Assembly (NCBI GenBank): GCA_028564675.1 | Contig: JAOVVO010000377.1 | Coordinates: 1-64,000 of the forward strand | DNA length: 64,000 nt | Source of the DNA: Onchocerca lupi | Taxonomy: Eukaryota; Nematoda; Chromadorea; Rhabditida; Onchocercidae | Direction of reading: 5' to 3' | Shown here: positions 1-12,568 of the stretch, piece after piece | Layout: each line of letters begins with the position of its first letter | Position numbering within the stretch: position 1 is the stretch's first letter | Translations under genes and position numbers: made by a program | Notes under the pieces: model-generated | The model's input: the letters and a program-made list of their open reading frames with translations, nothing else | Told to the model about the DNA's origin: nothing | Databases searched by the model: none

Positions 1-325
1 TATATATATATTTACGATAGACATTGTTGAAATAATGATTATCAATTCTTTGGCACTCAGTGTGAAAGGAAAATAATGCTAAAAAATATTATAATTAGAT
101 TAAAATAATTTTTAATCAGTCAATATCAACAACGAAACAAAAGATAATGATTGACCCAGATTAGTCTTATTTTCTTCACACATTGATAAAATGATAAGAA
201 AGCATGTCAGTCATGAGATAATTCAAATTTTTTGAGATCAACAATTTCATTGAAGTCATCAGGGCATTATCGCAAGCCGATGATGATGTAGTCATGGTGA
301 TAGGTTACCAACGTCTCAAAGGCGA

Positions 326-2071
326 ATGATGACAGCAGCGGTTCCTTTGAAGATCAAAATTCTTGTTCTTGGACCATCTAAGGTAAGATCATATTATTTT
401 CGATCAATTTAAACCATCGATTTTTTTCTTCTCTCTGAATGCCTTGTATAAATTGCGTACTAAAATATTAAGAATTAAAGTAACATATGGTAAAATTTCT
501 CTATTTTTTGTAATATATATGCTGCATTTGTCAAATTGTTTATTGAAACAACCGGTATAAATATTTCGATTTTTTTAATTTTTTTTTTTAAATTTGATTT
601 TTTTTTAAAAAAAATTAAGTTTGTTAATTGAAACTCATTTTGGCTTTTTTTTTTCGAATAACTTTTGACTTTTAAAGTTTGGAGATTCATATTACCAATA
701 AGGACTTTAACTTGATAAAACAGAAAAAAAGACTTTTTCCTAATTACATCAAGAATTAGAGCGGAAAGACGACAGTATCGAATTACTTGGCCGATTCAAA
801 TGATATAAGCCTGAATATATATCGACCAACTCGAGGTAAAAATTTTTTTTTGTTCATGCTTATTTTTATGCAACAGATAACAAGATATTTTTTAACTTCA
901 AATGAGATTTATTTTCAAAACTTTTGCTAACTTCAGAGGATCATTCGAATTTAAGAACTGAGCTTCTTGCTATGTATTATTTATCTCTGGAGATTGCAGA
1001 CAGCTATTGCATCGAAAATTCAATACTTCGATTCGCTTTTGTGACCTTTGACATCAATGAAATCATAGCAATATTAAGGTGTGAGAATTGTTGAATTCGA
1101 AAGTAATGACTTGGAACTTAATGGAGAGAGAGTGGAAGCAGAAGTAGAACTTTGGGATTGCAGTGGTGATAAACAATATGAGCGGTGCTGGCCTGCGATC
1201 CGATGTAATACTGATGGCGTTATATTTGTATGTAAGTGTGATCAAGACAGTGGATCAGCACTTTTACCGTGGTACCAAGTTGTTAATACTTTTAATTGAT
1301 TTAATTGGGAAAGAGCAAAAATAATCAATTCCACTCAGAAATGAGTTTAAAAGGATAGCAACTCTTGCGGTTGATTGATCGCTTCTCTTCACGTCAGGCA
1401 GGTTAAGCATTAATTTGCTGCAATGAGAAGTAACAGTGAAATACTGGATGAAGAATCCTTTATCTTTACTCAGCATTGGTACTTACTGTTTGTTTTAAGC
1501 AAAAATGATTCAATAACTAATAGCTTTTAGGATCTGAAATAATAGTAGTAAGGAAGTTCACTTCAGCATACTCTTCCTGAAGTCCTTCTTTTACGATACA
1601 TATCATTGGGAATGCCGGATTGATCGCTTTTCTATCAACCATTCTCAGCTTTAAATTATGCCTTCACATAAATATAACTGAAGAAATGCTTCTGAAAATC
1701 TCATATCTGAAGTAACAAGTATCCAAAACTTTATTTCAGTACGAATCAATCAGAAATAAATTTTACTGAAAATTTGATTTCATTATAAATCAATTAAATC
1801 AATCAGATCTGTTCAAAGGTATGAGGAATTTGTGCAACGTGGAAATATTGATCCATCACTCGTACTTGTTTTATTGCATACAACCAGTGAACCATCCAGC
1901 AATGCAGTGATCAATGATGCGGTAAATACCGAATTTCATCTCGTACCTCAAATGAGCGGTCTTCGAGTTATTCCATTCAATATCGATCGAGACGATGATA
2001 ATCTTCGATTAGAATTTAATGGTTTTTTATGTCGAGTGATTTCAAATGTGAAATTTCAAAGAATTGAATAA
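326..2071 (+). CDS. ift22: IFT22 / RABL5 (IFTA-2), intraflagellar transport small GTPase-like protein
   Basis: Four exons, 326-382, 760-835, 1079-1271 and 1819-2071, join in phase to 192 residues; human IFT22 is about the same size. IFT22 is a Rab-like subunit of the IFT-B complex that moves cargo in cilia. The N-terminus carries a P-loop, GPSKSGKTT (residues 16-24). The switch II region reads WDCSGDKQYERCWPA instead of the Rab WDTAGQE, the hallmark of the RABL5 branch. There is no C-terminal prenylation cysteine pair, also as in the family. The exon 3 donor (GTACCA) is weak, but it is the only one that gives PWYEEFV across the junction. ATG 326 was chosen, with a second ATG directly after it. 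The stop codon overlaps an AATAAA (2067-2072). The gene is convergent with the Rab gene, about 350 bp away. Family call is firm; exon ends are inferred. Confidence 0.9.
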
Positions 2072-2421
2072 ATGGATTACATATTTTCCAACGTGAATAC
2101 ATTGTGGATGATGATTGCAAGATGTGGTTGACAAAATTTAATTAAAATTCATTGTATGTGAAAGGTTTGGTTTTACAAACTTTGAAGTTTTATGATGAAA
2201 TTTGGTGCAATTTCATAAATCAATAACAAATGTCATTTGATCTTGCCAAAATGCCAGTATGCTGGAAAGTATAGTCAATTAAAGAAGGAAAAAAGGAATG
2301 AACAAGAGATTCCACGAGAATTTTGTAATAATTATCATTTATTTCATACTTTTTTTTGCAGCAATAATAATACTTATAGCCATCAAAGAAAAACACATTT
2401 CGACTAAAACAAAGCGAATAA

Positions 2422-4026
2422 TCAAGAAGTTAAACAACAGGAAGAGCTATTTGACAATGTACTATCAGTAAGTTCGATTGTTGATTTGTTTTTCACATTT
2501 TCACCGTTCTGCATTCTGACAAGTTTCCTTTAAAGAAAAAAATTTGTCGAATTTGACGAATTAGTACGAATAAAATGTCAATATTTGAACGTCTGATTTC
2601 AAATAGTATTGTTTGAAAAAAAAAAGTTAACCTTGCAACTTCTTGAAATGTTTTTTGCACATTTTGACCACTTTTGGCGCTTGTTTCTATAAATGCAATG
2701 TTGTATGCCTGGAAAGTTTGCTACTATTGAGAGATCTGATGTTGCCAAGAAACAAACCTATTTATTGATTTATTGATCGGATGTTATTCTCACGAAAGTT
2801 TCTCGTAGTTTTTCTGCACATTTCTTGCAGTTCGGAATGAACAAAGAAGATTAAATTGAATTTTAATGTGAAATAAACTTCAGCAAGTTGTCTCCCTTCT
2901 TCATATTTCACTTCTCGACTACTTTGCAGATCCATTTTGTTGCCAACAAGTATTATTAGTACGGTCTCTTTGGCATTTTCTTTGATTCGTGCAAGCCAGT
3001 CCTAAAAACAGTTTCATGACCAACCTAATAAAACCAATTTTTTCCATTTTTACAACTTTCCCATTTTTTTTTTTTTTTGAATTCTGAATTTAATCAGGCT
3101 ACACATAAAGTCATTATTCATGATTAATGTCGATCAGAAATATCCTGTCACACAAGTTTCAGATCTTGATTTATAAAATTGATCGTATTTGCAAGCAAAC
3201 AAGAATTGTCGCATTCATTTCTCAGACTTACTCGAATGTTGATAAAAGTTTGTCGATTCGTTAAGTCGTATACAAGCAGAAGAGCATCAGCACCTCGATA
3301 ATACGTTGTTGTTATTGCGAGAAATCTTTCTTGACCAGCTGTATCCCAGATCTGAGCAACAAATCGATCGGTTTATTTGTCATTTTCATCCAAACTTTTT
3401 CTTGTATTCCTTTGTATTTTTTAAGAAAGTTACATTCACTTTAAAAATGAATGTATTTTCAAGCAATCAAAGTACCAGAAAAGCTTTTTCTATAATATTT
3501 GATTTTAAAATATCAAAAAAGAAAAAAAAAAGATGACGGAAAGGAAAAGATTATAAAATGATTTATTGCAAAATATTCTCACTTGTAGCTTAACTTTTGC
3601 TCTGTCTACTTCGACCAGTTTGTTCTAAAAGAGTAAAATAATTTGGATTAATTTCTTATATTTGAAAATTAATTGTTAAAGCAGAGTTAATTGTTAATTG
3701 TTTGCAATTTATCAATTGAACACTTATTTCAGTTTTATTAATTGGTTGATAAAATAAAAAAATATGCAAATAAATATAAATAATTGAAACATTTTAACTC
3801 GGTAATCAATGCCAACAGTGGAAATGAAATTATTATTTAAAAAGGTATTGTCTTTAAATCGGATCAATAAACAGGTTTTGCCACAGCAACTGTCACCAAT
3901 TAGCATTACCTGAAAATGAAGATGAGAATTTTTGATTCATTACACAGATAAATTAGTAATTGGAACTATTTATACAGCACAGTGAATAGTCTTCACAAAA
4001 ACTGACATACGAGTGGAATCATCCAT
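2422..4026 (-). CDS. rab-37: Rab GTPase of the RAB-37 / RAB-26 group
   Basis: Seven exons on the minus strand (4026-3997, 3909-3799, 3624-3583, 3351-3232, 3001-2879, 2708-2632, 2515-2422) join in phase to 198 residues. Rab26/Rab37 proteins act in regulated secretion from secretory and synaptic vesicles. All G motifs are present: GDSCCGKT (15-22), ISTVGIDYR, WDTAGQE (63-69), GNKMD (121-125) and ETSAK (150-154). The core reads VKLQIWDTAGQERF then YYRGADALLLVYD, closest to Rab37/26 among Rabs. The C-terminus ends in SSSCCLTS, giving the double cysteine for prenylation with three residues after it. The P-loop has Cys-Cys where most Rabs have Gly-Val. Exon 1 is short (10 codons) and its donor (GTGAAG) is the least certain junction. 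Choosing RAB-37 over RAB-26 is an inference. Confidence 0.88.
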
Positions 4027-5517
4027 AATTTTCTTCAGTACTTGTAGAATTTAAAAAAAGAGAATTTAATGAACGAACGGTAAATGAGTAATCGATTTCA
4101 GTAAGGATCGACAATGATTTCTTCTTCATCATGTCATTTTCTCTTGCAGCTACATCTAAAATATCATTTTCGGTAATTTATCTATCTACATAATTAACTT
4201 TGAATTCGATTTAGCACAAATCAACAAACAATTTGACTAGACAACTACTTTTTAGTAGCATTAATTATTGCCTAATCAGATTGTAATCAGTAGATTGTTC
4301 AGTTTTGAAAAACAAGAACAAATTTACGGAAATGCGGATTATCCTTTCTTTTCTGTTTTAATGAATATTTCAAATATCTTTTAAGATATAAATGAATAAA
4401 GAATGTGTTTATCATTGATTATTAATGATGTTCAGTCTGCATTGTTGGCATCTTTTCTAGTGATAATGTGATAAGTTTCATCTAATTAGTCGTAGTATTC
4501 CATTGGCATGAAAAGGAACAAATTATATCAACTTTTCCTGTACTTTTTTAAAAGTAAAATTTCTTTCTCAATTGTTCAAACAAATAATTTGAACTTTCCC
4601 GAATATTCTCTTTTTTTTTCTATTTTAATGAATTCACTCAAGTTGCAACCATAAATATTTTCTTTTATTACAAATAATTTGGTTGTCCTAACATTTATTA
4701 ATTTTGCTGCCGAAATTATTAAGCAAAGTACAGAACATAATTTTATTACTTATCAATTGAAAGCAATCACAAAAACTAATAACTAAAAATATAAATTGTA
4801 AGTAAAAATTTAGTTTCCACTATATGTCGATTTAATTATAATCGAAAAACTGTGGATTTGCAACCCATATGTTCAGGAGTTTTCTGTAACTGAAAGGTCC
4901 AACGGTGTAAGAGATTGATCGTTTCTTTTTTTTTTTTTAAGCTCAATATATTTTTTCGACTTTTAGAGTTATTATAGCATCACGATAAATGACATCAAGA
5001 TGTTATTTAAATTACATAGGTTGATTTAATTAATTAACTAATATCGATAGATTTAGGAAAATAACGTGGTTTACTTAAAACTTTAATGCTGTCATCGTCA
5101 GCATAAGACAGTTCCGTGTCATGCAAATTGGTTTGATTGATATTAAATTATTTGAGATAATTCAATTAATTTTTTGAAAAAGTAAATTTGTCTGAAAAAA
5201 GTTATTTGCAAAAACTTGAAGGGTATGAAAAATTATTCTTCTGCATATAATTCCTAAATAAGGTCGGAGAACAATCTCGTAGTTCGACTATTTTTCTATG
5301 AGTGTCAGTCAGATTTATTTCAAGATTTTTTGTCGGATGGAATTTGATTTCGATTCAAATCAAAAAGCATTCTCTCATAAAATTAGCATTTGCATACTTT
5401 CTCAGGCGCTCCAGCTTTTGTTTAATCTAGTTCGGTTAAATAAAAGTAATTTGTCTTCTCATAATCTGTGAGTTTTGCCAAGAATAAGTTTATATGGTCC
5501 GCAGAGAATTAAGAGTT

Positions 5518-5552
<35 letters not shown>

Positions 5553-8500
5553 GAATAATTCCATTGGTGGAAATCTTCATCGAAAACATTAAGAACTATT
5601 GAATGAATCAAAAATTGGCATTAATGAATCTAAAATTATTTAGAGCAATGAAAATGATATCATCAGATGGCAGCGATTTGATGAAGAAAGCCAAGATTTG
5701 CTTCGAATAAAGATATTGGAATTATCAAAGTCAGAGAAAGATTGTAACCATCAGATAGGACTTTTGTAAAAAGTTTGAAGGAATTAAAAGTGAAGAGTTG
5801 AAGAAAAAATAATTTATTATTTTTCATCTAAAAATTAATAGATGAGAAAGATTCTGGAAGTTGAATGGAACCATCAGTACAAACTTATTGTGCTTTACTG
5901 AATTATTGAATAATTTTGAAAAGCCTTTCAATACAATTCTGCTATTGTAATATATAAATATAACCTCTATCTTAGTTGTAAATTGTGCCAAAGCGACGTA
6001 AGAGCCAAGGTTGCTTGGCAACATTGGCCAATTACAACATACAAACTCTTTTGCTACCTTTTCCCACGGTATAACTTAAGTTGCAAAAGAGAAGTCAATA
6101 TCATTTAATATTCATTTTATGCTATTCATCATGCAGGGCATTAAATTTCGTGCGTTTTTTTTCTGATCGTTTAAAAATTGATTTTAAAATTTGCAAGAAG
6201 CAGCGCTCTTTGATTCCTTATCTTTAATGTTATGTTTCCGATAAAAAAGCACTTATGGAGTATTCGAAAATTTGAAATAAATGAAAAAAAAAAAAGGTAA
6301 TTGAAATAATTCTTTTTTAAAGTATATTTCAATGAATGCAACGTTTGCAAGAAGAATATTGAAATGAAAGATGAAATGCATTTTATTTTATTACGGTAAA
6401 TAGTATGGAAATAGAAAGATTGTTCGTTGAACGATGAGAGATATCGGAAATGTATTTTTTCAGTGAGAAATTTCGACTTTTTGGATTATTGCGAATAAGG
6501 ATTGGATGAATGAACGATGATGTATAATGAAGACAGTTAAAGAAGAGAAATTATTGATTGCTACAGCACAATTCATTCCAGAATTGATGTTTTCATCCCT
6601 TCTTCTATTATTATTTTTGTTTCCTATTTAAGGGACCAAATGCAGTAATTCGAGTTCAAGTAATGGCAGTCATTCTGAAATACCGAAGTGCTAGCATTCC
6701 TAATTGCAAAAGTCGAATAGCATTTTCTATTCAAAAAATAATTTTAAAAAAGGTTAGTACTATTGCTGACTACCTTGGTCATTTTTCTCTCATTCATTTG
6801 TTCAGAAAGCAAATTATTAGAAATATTATTAAAGAAAAATTAGCATTGTTTTACACCAACATCTTCATCTAACTTGAAGAAATCTTTTGAACTAATCAAA
6901 ATTCAAACATCAAATATTCAATTATGCTAGTTATTTTCATACTGAACTCGTTTCTCAGTTGTAACAATGGTTTTCTTATTAAAGAATAGCAATAATAAAA
7001 AGAAATTAGTCGGGAAAGACAAATTAAGAATAATATCCTCATTCATTTTCATGTCCTTGATTGGATCATATTTAATATAATTTTGGAAACTTAGGTTTAA
7101 GTACTTGCCAAGTGCTCCTAACTTTCATGGGAAAAAATTTTTAGGACAATAAAAATCTCAACTGGCATAGTTTAATAGCTTTCGAAGACTTAAAAAGGGA
7201 ATTAAATTAAATTCTGAATATATCATAAATAATTGACAAATATGGATAAGTATAATACTTGGGCTTCACTAAAATATAAAGAATTTTAGCAAACTTTAAA
7301 TGAGCGGCGAGCATTTTTCTAGAAATTTTGCTGTATTATTCTTTGTTTAGGCACCTTTTCTATCTATACTATAGAATTATTTATTAAAAACTAATAATAG
7401 CATCATGCTGCAATATTATCATTACTATTGTTAATATCACAATTCTACTCTTCAACATTATCACCACTACTACTTCCACCGGTGCCATCATTATCAGTAG
7501 TGCTCTTTTATCATTTCGACCACTCATCTAGAATCGATTTTTTATCTCTGCTTTAACTATTAACATATTTTATTGCCCTATTGTCGATATTGCTAGAATA
7601 TCTACATTAAACCACAATTCAATTTGATTCCACAATGTAATTAGTAATAAAATTAATTAAAATGCATTTGTTTTATGGCCGATTTTTAGAAAAAATACCT
7701 TATGAAGAATATTAAGTTTCCTTTTAGGATCACAATGGCACTTTAATTCTAACATTCATGGAAAAACTGATAATAACGAGTGATAATTTTCTATTTACAA
7801 AAATATCCAATTTACTTTTAGAAAACTGGACAATGAATTATTGCAATCACTTTTGATTTTATCATTTTCGGATAACATAAAAAGTTTTCGCAGTATATAA
7901 TGAATGTATTTGTATAAACGTTTCATCTCAAAATTTATTTAAAATGAAGAGAGAAAAAGAGAAAGAGGAAGAAAAAAAATAATTTTTAACAGAATTAAAA
8001 TTACTTCAAGAGTATTTTAGATCTCAAAAAAAATGAAAAAGAGCCTAAAACGATTCAAAAATATTTACTTTGAGATGCATGCTGCGACCATCCTGCACAT
8101 TTGCATTGTTTACAAAGCGATTATATCGGAAAAAGTGCTATTTCCAAACTCATTATTTGCTTTGAGAAAAAAAAAAGCATTGAATTGGAACCAAAAAAAA
8201 GTATTTTTTTTTTGAACCAAAGCTTACCGCTTCACAATTTCCATACCCATAATTACTTGAGAAATCATACAAAATGACGATTTTCAGATTAAAATTTGTT
8301 TTTTTTTTTTTTTTTTTTTGAATTCTTGAAGATTATATTTTAAAATTTTTGTTGAATGAAAGGCAATAAAATGGAAAATAGCTGAAGCAAAACGAATATG
8401 AACTATTTTCATAATAATTTCATCCAAACTACGCCAGGGAAAAGTTATTATTTGTGATCCAGAAAAGTAAACACTAAGACTAATCTTGTGAAGAATATCG

Positions 8501-9225
8501 CTGGAAGAGTTAAAGCAGTTTTCAATTTTAGACTACTTTTTTGCTCAATTCTAATTCATTTGAAATCTAAATTTCAATTTCACAAAGAGATAAATTCAAA
8601 TTCTGTCGAATAGAAAAAACTTGATGGTCATTGTGCAGATTCGACTCTTCAGTCCTTTCAACCCCTATTGTTCTAATTGTGCCAGCTTTTTCTATTAGCA
8701 CTATAAAAAACGAATTCAGTTTTTGAAATAAAGTTGAGAATTTTAGTGCTGGAGGTAAAGTTTTATCGATTGAGAATATGCAACGTGATTAAGTGTCAGC
8801 CAATAGTTGATCTAATTTGAAATAATACTTGTAGAATAAGATTATTTAGAACTTAATTACTTAAAAAAAAATAAGATTAATTGGGAAACGAAAAAAAGAA
8901 ACAAGCAGATTACGAATCATAGCAGTTGATAGCATGGCATTAGTAGATGCGATGTGATACTAATCCTGCATTCATCTTGATGTTTGATGAGAATATGTAG
9001 AAAATTCTATCCGAAATGATTGTTATCGATAGTCTTTGACAATTAAGTTGACAAAAATGCTTTCCAACGAACTTCAAACAGAGGGAAATGAGAAAGAATA
9101 GTTCGAAAAGATAGGTTCAATAGATAGATTCCGTATTGAATCTGCGGAGGTTGTAATTTCTATTTGAATATTTGCTTGAAAATTAACATTGACAAATTAC
9201 ATTTAATCAAAGGCAATTTGCTTAC
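4027..9225. other. Gene-poor intergenic stretch
   Basis: No chain of exons could be supported on either strand. The stretch is very AT-rich, with many homopolymer runs, including about 32 consecutive T at 5520-5551 and shorter T runs near 4930 and 8300. The first few hundred bases are upstream of the Rab gene and should hold its promoter. Short open frames such as 6663-6872 and 8033-8215 have homopolymer-driven composition and no splice context. Confidence 0.55.
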
Positions 9226-9294
9226 CTGACATTGTTTAAGACATCATCGAGCGATTCGCATAAAAATTTAATTGAATTCGATCGTCGTGAGAAT
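9226..9294 (-). CDS. Orphan exon-like segment, unrecognised
   Basis: A 69-base open segment on the minus strand sits between a good acceptor (TTTTTCAG) and a good donor (GTAAGC). It reads FSRRSNSIKFLCESLDDVLNN, then V, with splice phases 1 in and 2 out. No partner exon with matching phase was found within several kilobases. It could be one exon of a gene with long introns, a conserved non-coding accident, or chance. No function is suggested. Confidence 0.25.
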
Positions 9295-10390
9295 CTGAAA
9301 AATTTCTTTTAACGGTTAACTCATCAGTATAAGGACGTAAAATGAAAAGGAATCACGACAGAATCAACATTTCTTTTTTCCCAAATTTATCGAATCTGAC
9401 ATTCCTCTTTTTTGCTTCCTAATTTTAAATTGCTAACTCTCTTTTAAATTAAATTCTCTAAGAATGGAACGAAGTTAATCAAGACCAGTCTTTGCAAACT
9501 AAGCTAGCAAAAACTTTCGATTTCTTGTGGGTTTTTTAAGGAAAAAAAAAAAAAAAAACTGAAAGTGAAGGAAAATTGCCAAGAGACGATTACTGAAGAA
9601 AGATTTTATTCCTTATTGATCTGTGATGATTTCAAATTTATTAAAATGTGCAAAATGGAACAACCCTTCGACAGATAGCTCATTTATGGCCTTGTTTGAT
9701 GCATATAACATTGATTGTAGCATAAATTTTAAAAATTATAAACATCATAATGGCAGAAATTTGATGAAAAAGAAAATGTGTAAAACATCAAAATATCCTT
9801 CTGAATAAATTCTTCAACTTGGATCTTTGTTTGAAAAATAGTCCCGAACATCATGCTCCTAAATCATTCTCAATCATTTTCTAATTTTACTCTTCACCTT
9901 CAAAAATTTTAAAAAATTTTACTTTACTTGTATTTATATAAATATCTTATTAACTTAAATGGTATAAACTGTTTAGGAAAAATGTATCTCGCAGTAGTCA
10001 ATTCAAAAGATATAAATTGTGATTCACAAATCCAAATCTCACGATTGTAAATCAGGTTCCATTTTTAAAATGATGAATTAAAAAATTAGTTTTCCAATAT
10101 TTACTAAGAAAAGCAAATAATACTATCATTAAATCCTAAAAAGATAATCTTTCGTCTTTTTTTAATATTGCAGAATCCACCCCTTCATGGCACACATTAC
10201 TTCACTATAAAAGAATATCAAGGTTGAAGCCTATTCTCAGCAATTTCTAGTGGAAATAATTTAGCAAAATTATTTCATCATTGAATTAGCAACTTGAAAT
10301 TTTTGATCTGTTGAAAAGCATTCTTCCATGCAAATTTTATTTGAAAGAAAAAATAAAAGAAAAATGATTTTGAATAGGAAATAAATTGTA
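9295..10390. other. Intergenic, no firm gene
   Basis: Holds a 61-codon open frame (9623-9808, plus strand) without a convincing acceptor or family resemblance, and a short exon-like stretch at about 10174-10222 (acceptor ATTGCAG, donor GTTGAAG, reading NPPLHGTHYFTIKEYQ). Neither could be tied to other exons. Confidence 0.4.
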
Positions 10391-11173
10391 TTATTCTTTG
10401 ATGCAACGTCCATTGCTGCATTTCAATCCTGGTGCACAATCCAGAGATGTTGAGCAAACGTTGGTCATTTTTGCTGAAACGAATTGCAATCAAGAAATTT
10501 TTCATGAGAGAATGAATCATTTTGAGTGTTGAATTATTTCTAGATATAAAAGTATTTTCAGTTTTACCAGGTTTTCGATGTTTTATAGCGCTATAAGCTT
10601 TGCATATTCCATTCTGGCAAACATGAGGTTCCTGCTGTGGACAATCCAAAGCTGTTTTACAAATCACTGCTTGAATATCAATCATTTTCAAACAGATTAT
10701 ATATATTTTTAAAAGTTAAAAAAATGGAATATTAATTAAAATAAAATGAATTCATGAAAATTTATAATTAGTAAAAAATTTTTCAACAATTGAAAATGCA
10801 TATAAAAATGAGAGAAGATTTCCAACGAACTTCGTGAAATTCTCACAGAAGCATTAAATAATTGTTCTTCTATCAGCCAAAGCCTAGAATGACTTTCCGG
10901 ATTTTTGAAATTGCAAGACTTAAGACATGCAATGGAAAAGGAATATAATATAGAATCCAAAGATCAATAAATAAAAAGCATTCGTAATTTTGAAAAAGCT
11001 TATTAGACTGAAGGAAGTCTTAATGAATCTCTCTATAAAAAGGGCAAGTAATGATTATTAATTAGTGGACAAGCATACTCACGTGATTTGGGAGTCTTTT
11101 GCCATTTTGGTAAACACGATTTCACTGTCACAAATAATGGAAGTGATAAAATCAGAAAATATTGCAATATCAT
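10391..11173 (-). CDS. Small secreted cysteine-rich protein with two C-x5-DC repeats
   Basis: Three minus-strand exons (11173-11083, 10669-10568, 10473-10391) join in phase to 91 residues. Residues 1-18 (MILQYFLILSLPLFVTVK) form a clear signal peptide. The mature part has two copies of a cysteine pattern: CKTALDCPQQEPHVCQNGIC, then CSTSLDCAPGLKCSNGRC. Each has the form C-x5-DC-x(5-7)-C-x-NG-x-C, typical of extracellular EB-like or dickkopf-like disulfide repeats in nematodes. One extra cysteine follows the signal peptide. A possible trans-splice acceptor (TTTTCAG) lies shortly upstream of the ATG. An open, cysteine-containing segment between exons 1 and 2 (about 10840-10940) does not join in phase and was left out. 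The protein is presumably exported to the cuticle, gut lumen or host; function is unknown. Confidence 0.6.
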
Positions 11174-12568
11174 CAAATTTTGGGATGAAAATTTTTGTGG
11201 TGAAAAAATTCTGAAAATGTGACAAATTAAAAATAAGCATGCAAGACAAGGAGAATACATCATTTGCTATGATAGCTAAATTGCAGAAATTTTTGCGAAT
11301 ATATATATACGATCAAAAATCTTTCGCATTCCGTATGTTTGCAACAAGCAAGCTTAAGCAACAAAACAATTTGCGTAAATATTTTTGAGTATATATACGC
11401 CATTATTATCTTATCTTTTAATCTTCCAGCAATAAAAATGTCAAAAAAAGATGACAGAAAATCGATGAAACATTTGTCACCAATAATAGAGTTTGAGAAG
11501 ATGACATAACATTAAATAATACTTCGAAAACTAATTTCCCTTGGGTATCTCTTGAAATATGAATAATCAATTGCTTTCTTTTGCAGTTTTTTTTCGTTAC
11601 ATCTGAAGCCTTTTTTTTGACACTTTTGAAAGTATGTTCAGCAATTTTTTTTTAATAGTAAGTTTTCATATTCGAAAATCAATACTGCTATTAATTAAAT
11701 TTTGTTTAATTTGATTAAACTCAACTACGATTAATTCAATCCCAAATAAGATTTAGCTGAGTCCTAATTTAATTTGGTTATCTAATTCAAACTTTTTGTA
11801 ATTTATTGTCATCTCTGCCGTGATATTTCTCGAGCCTTCCATCATTTTGTGTCCGGAATTAATGCCTAAATTTCCGCTTACATCGATAGCATGAGAAATT
11901 TCGGGAAAAAGGACGAGAAAAGGAATTCTAACCGAAGAATTCAGCAGACCACAATTTCCATTCGATAGAAACCACGGCAAAGAATTGTAATACGACAAAT
12001 GTTTTTCGAAATGTCGAGTTCGATTCAATGACTCACCGCTTTTCAAACATACAAGAATAATATATTTTTCGAAAAAAAATTTCCTTCCAGTTTACTTTTT
12101 TCATATGCATTTGTAAGATTCCTCAATGGACTGTTTATTAGATTCCAGTTGGCATCAATATTGATTGGATTGATAAATGATTAATCAATGAGTCATTCTC
12201 AAGAACTAAGTTGGATACTATATTGTTTGCAACATTCCAAAACATTCAGACAGGAACAAATAATATGCTTTATGAATCGATAATCTGATCCTGAATATCT
12301 CGAGACTTCAGCTTCTGGAATAGTGGACAATCTCAATGACTTCTCTAATAGGAATGAAATAAATCAAGAGAATTGAGCGCTTTATTAGAACATTTCATTT
12401 CTTTCTGATTACTTTTTTTATTTTAGGAAACTTTGTTGTAAGAAATAGTTTCTTTGCCTGATAAAAGTGTTCAAGGAGAAAGCACTTCATCGTTCTCAAT
12501 TTGAACTTTTGATTTTACAATTTAATTTTCTGTTGAATACCTGTTAGCACTAAAATTGGAAAATTTTG
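11174..12568. other. Intergenic, with one unexplained open frame
   Basis: Contains a 97-codon minus-strand open frame (11753-12046) with a GTAAGC donor inside it. Its composition is less AT-biased than its surroundings, but no acceptor, partner exon or family was recognised. The right side is the 3' flank of the dehydratase gene. Confidence 0.4.

Noticed and set aside
1232..1237. Strong GTAAGT donor inside IFT22 exon 3
   Set aside because: Using it removes the segment DQDSGSALLPWY that aligns with the family and breaks the join to the last exon.
11753..12046. 97-codon open frame with less AT-biased composition
   Set aside because: No family, acceptor or partner exon was found; listed only as an unexplained frame in the gap entry.
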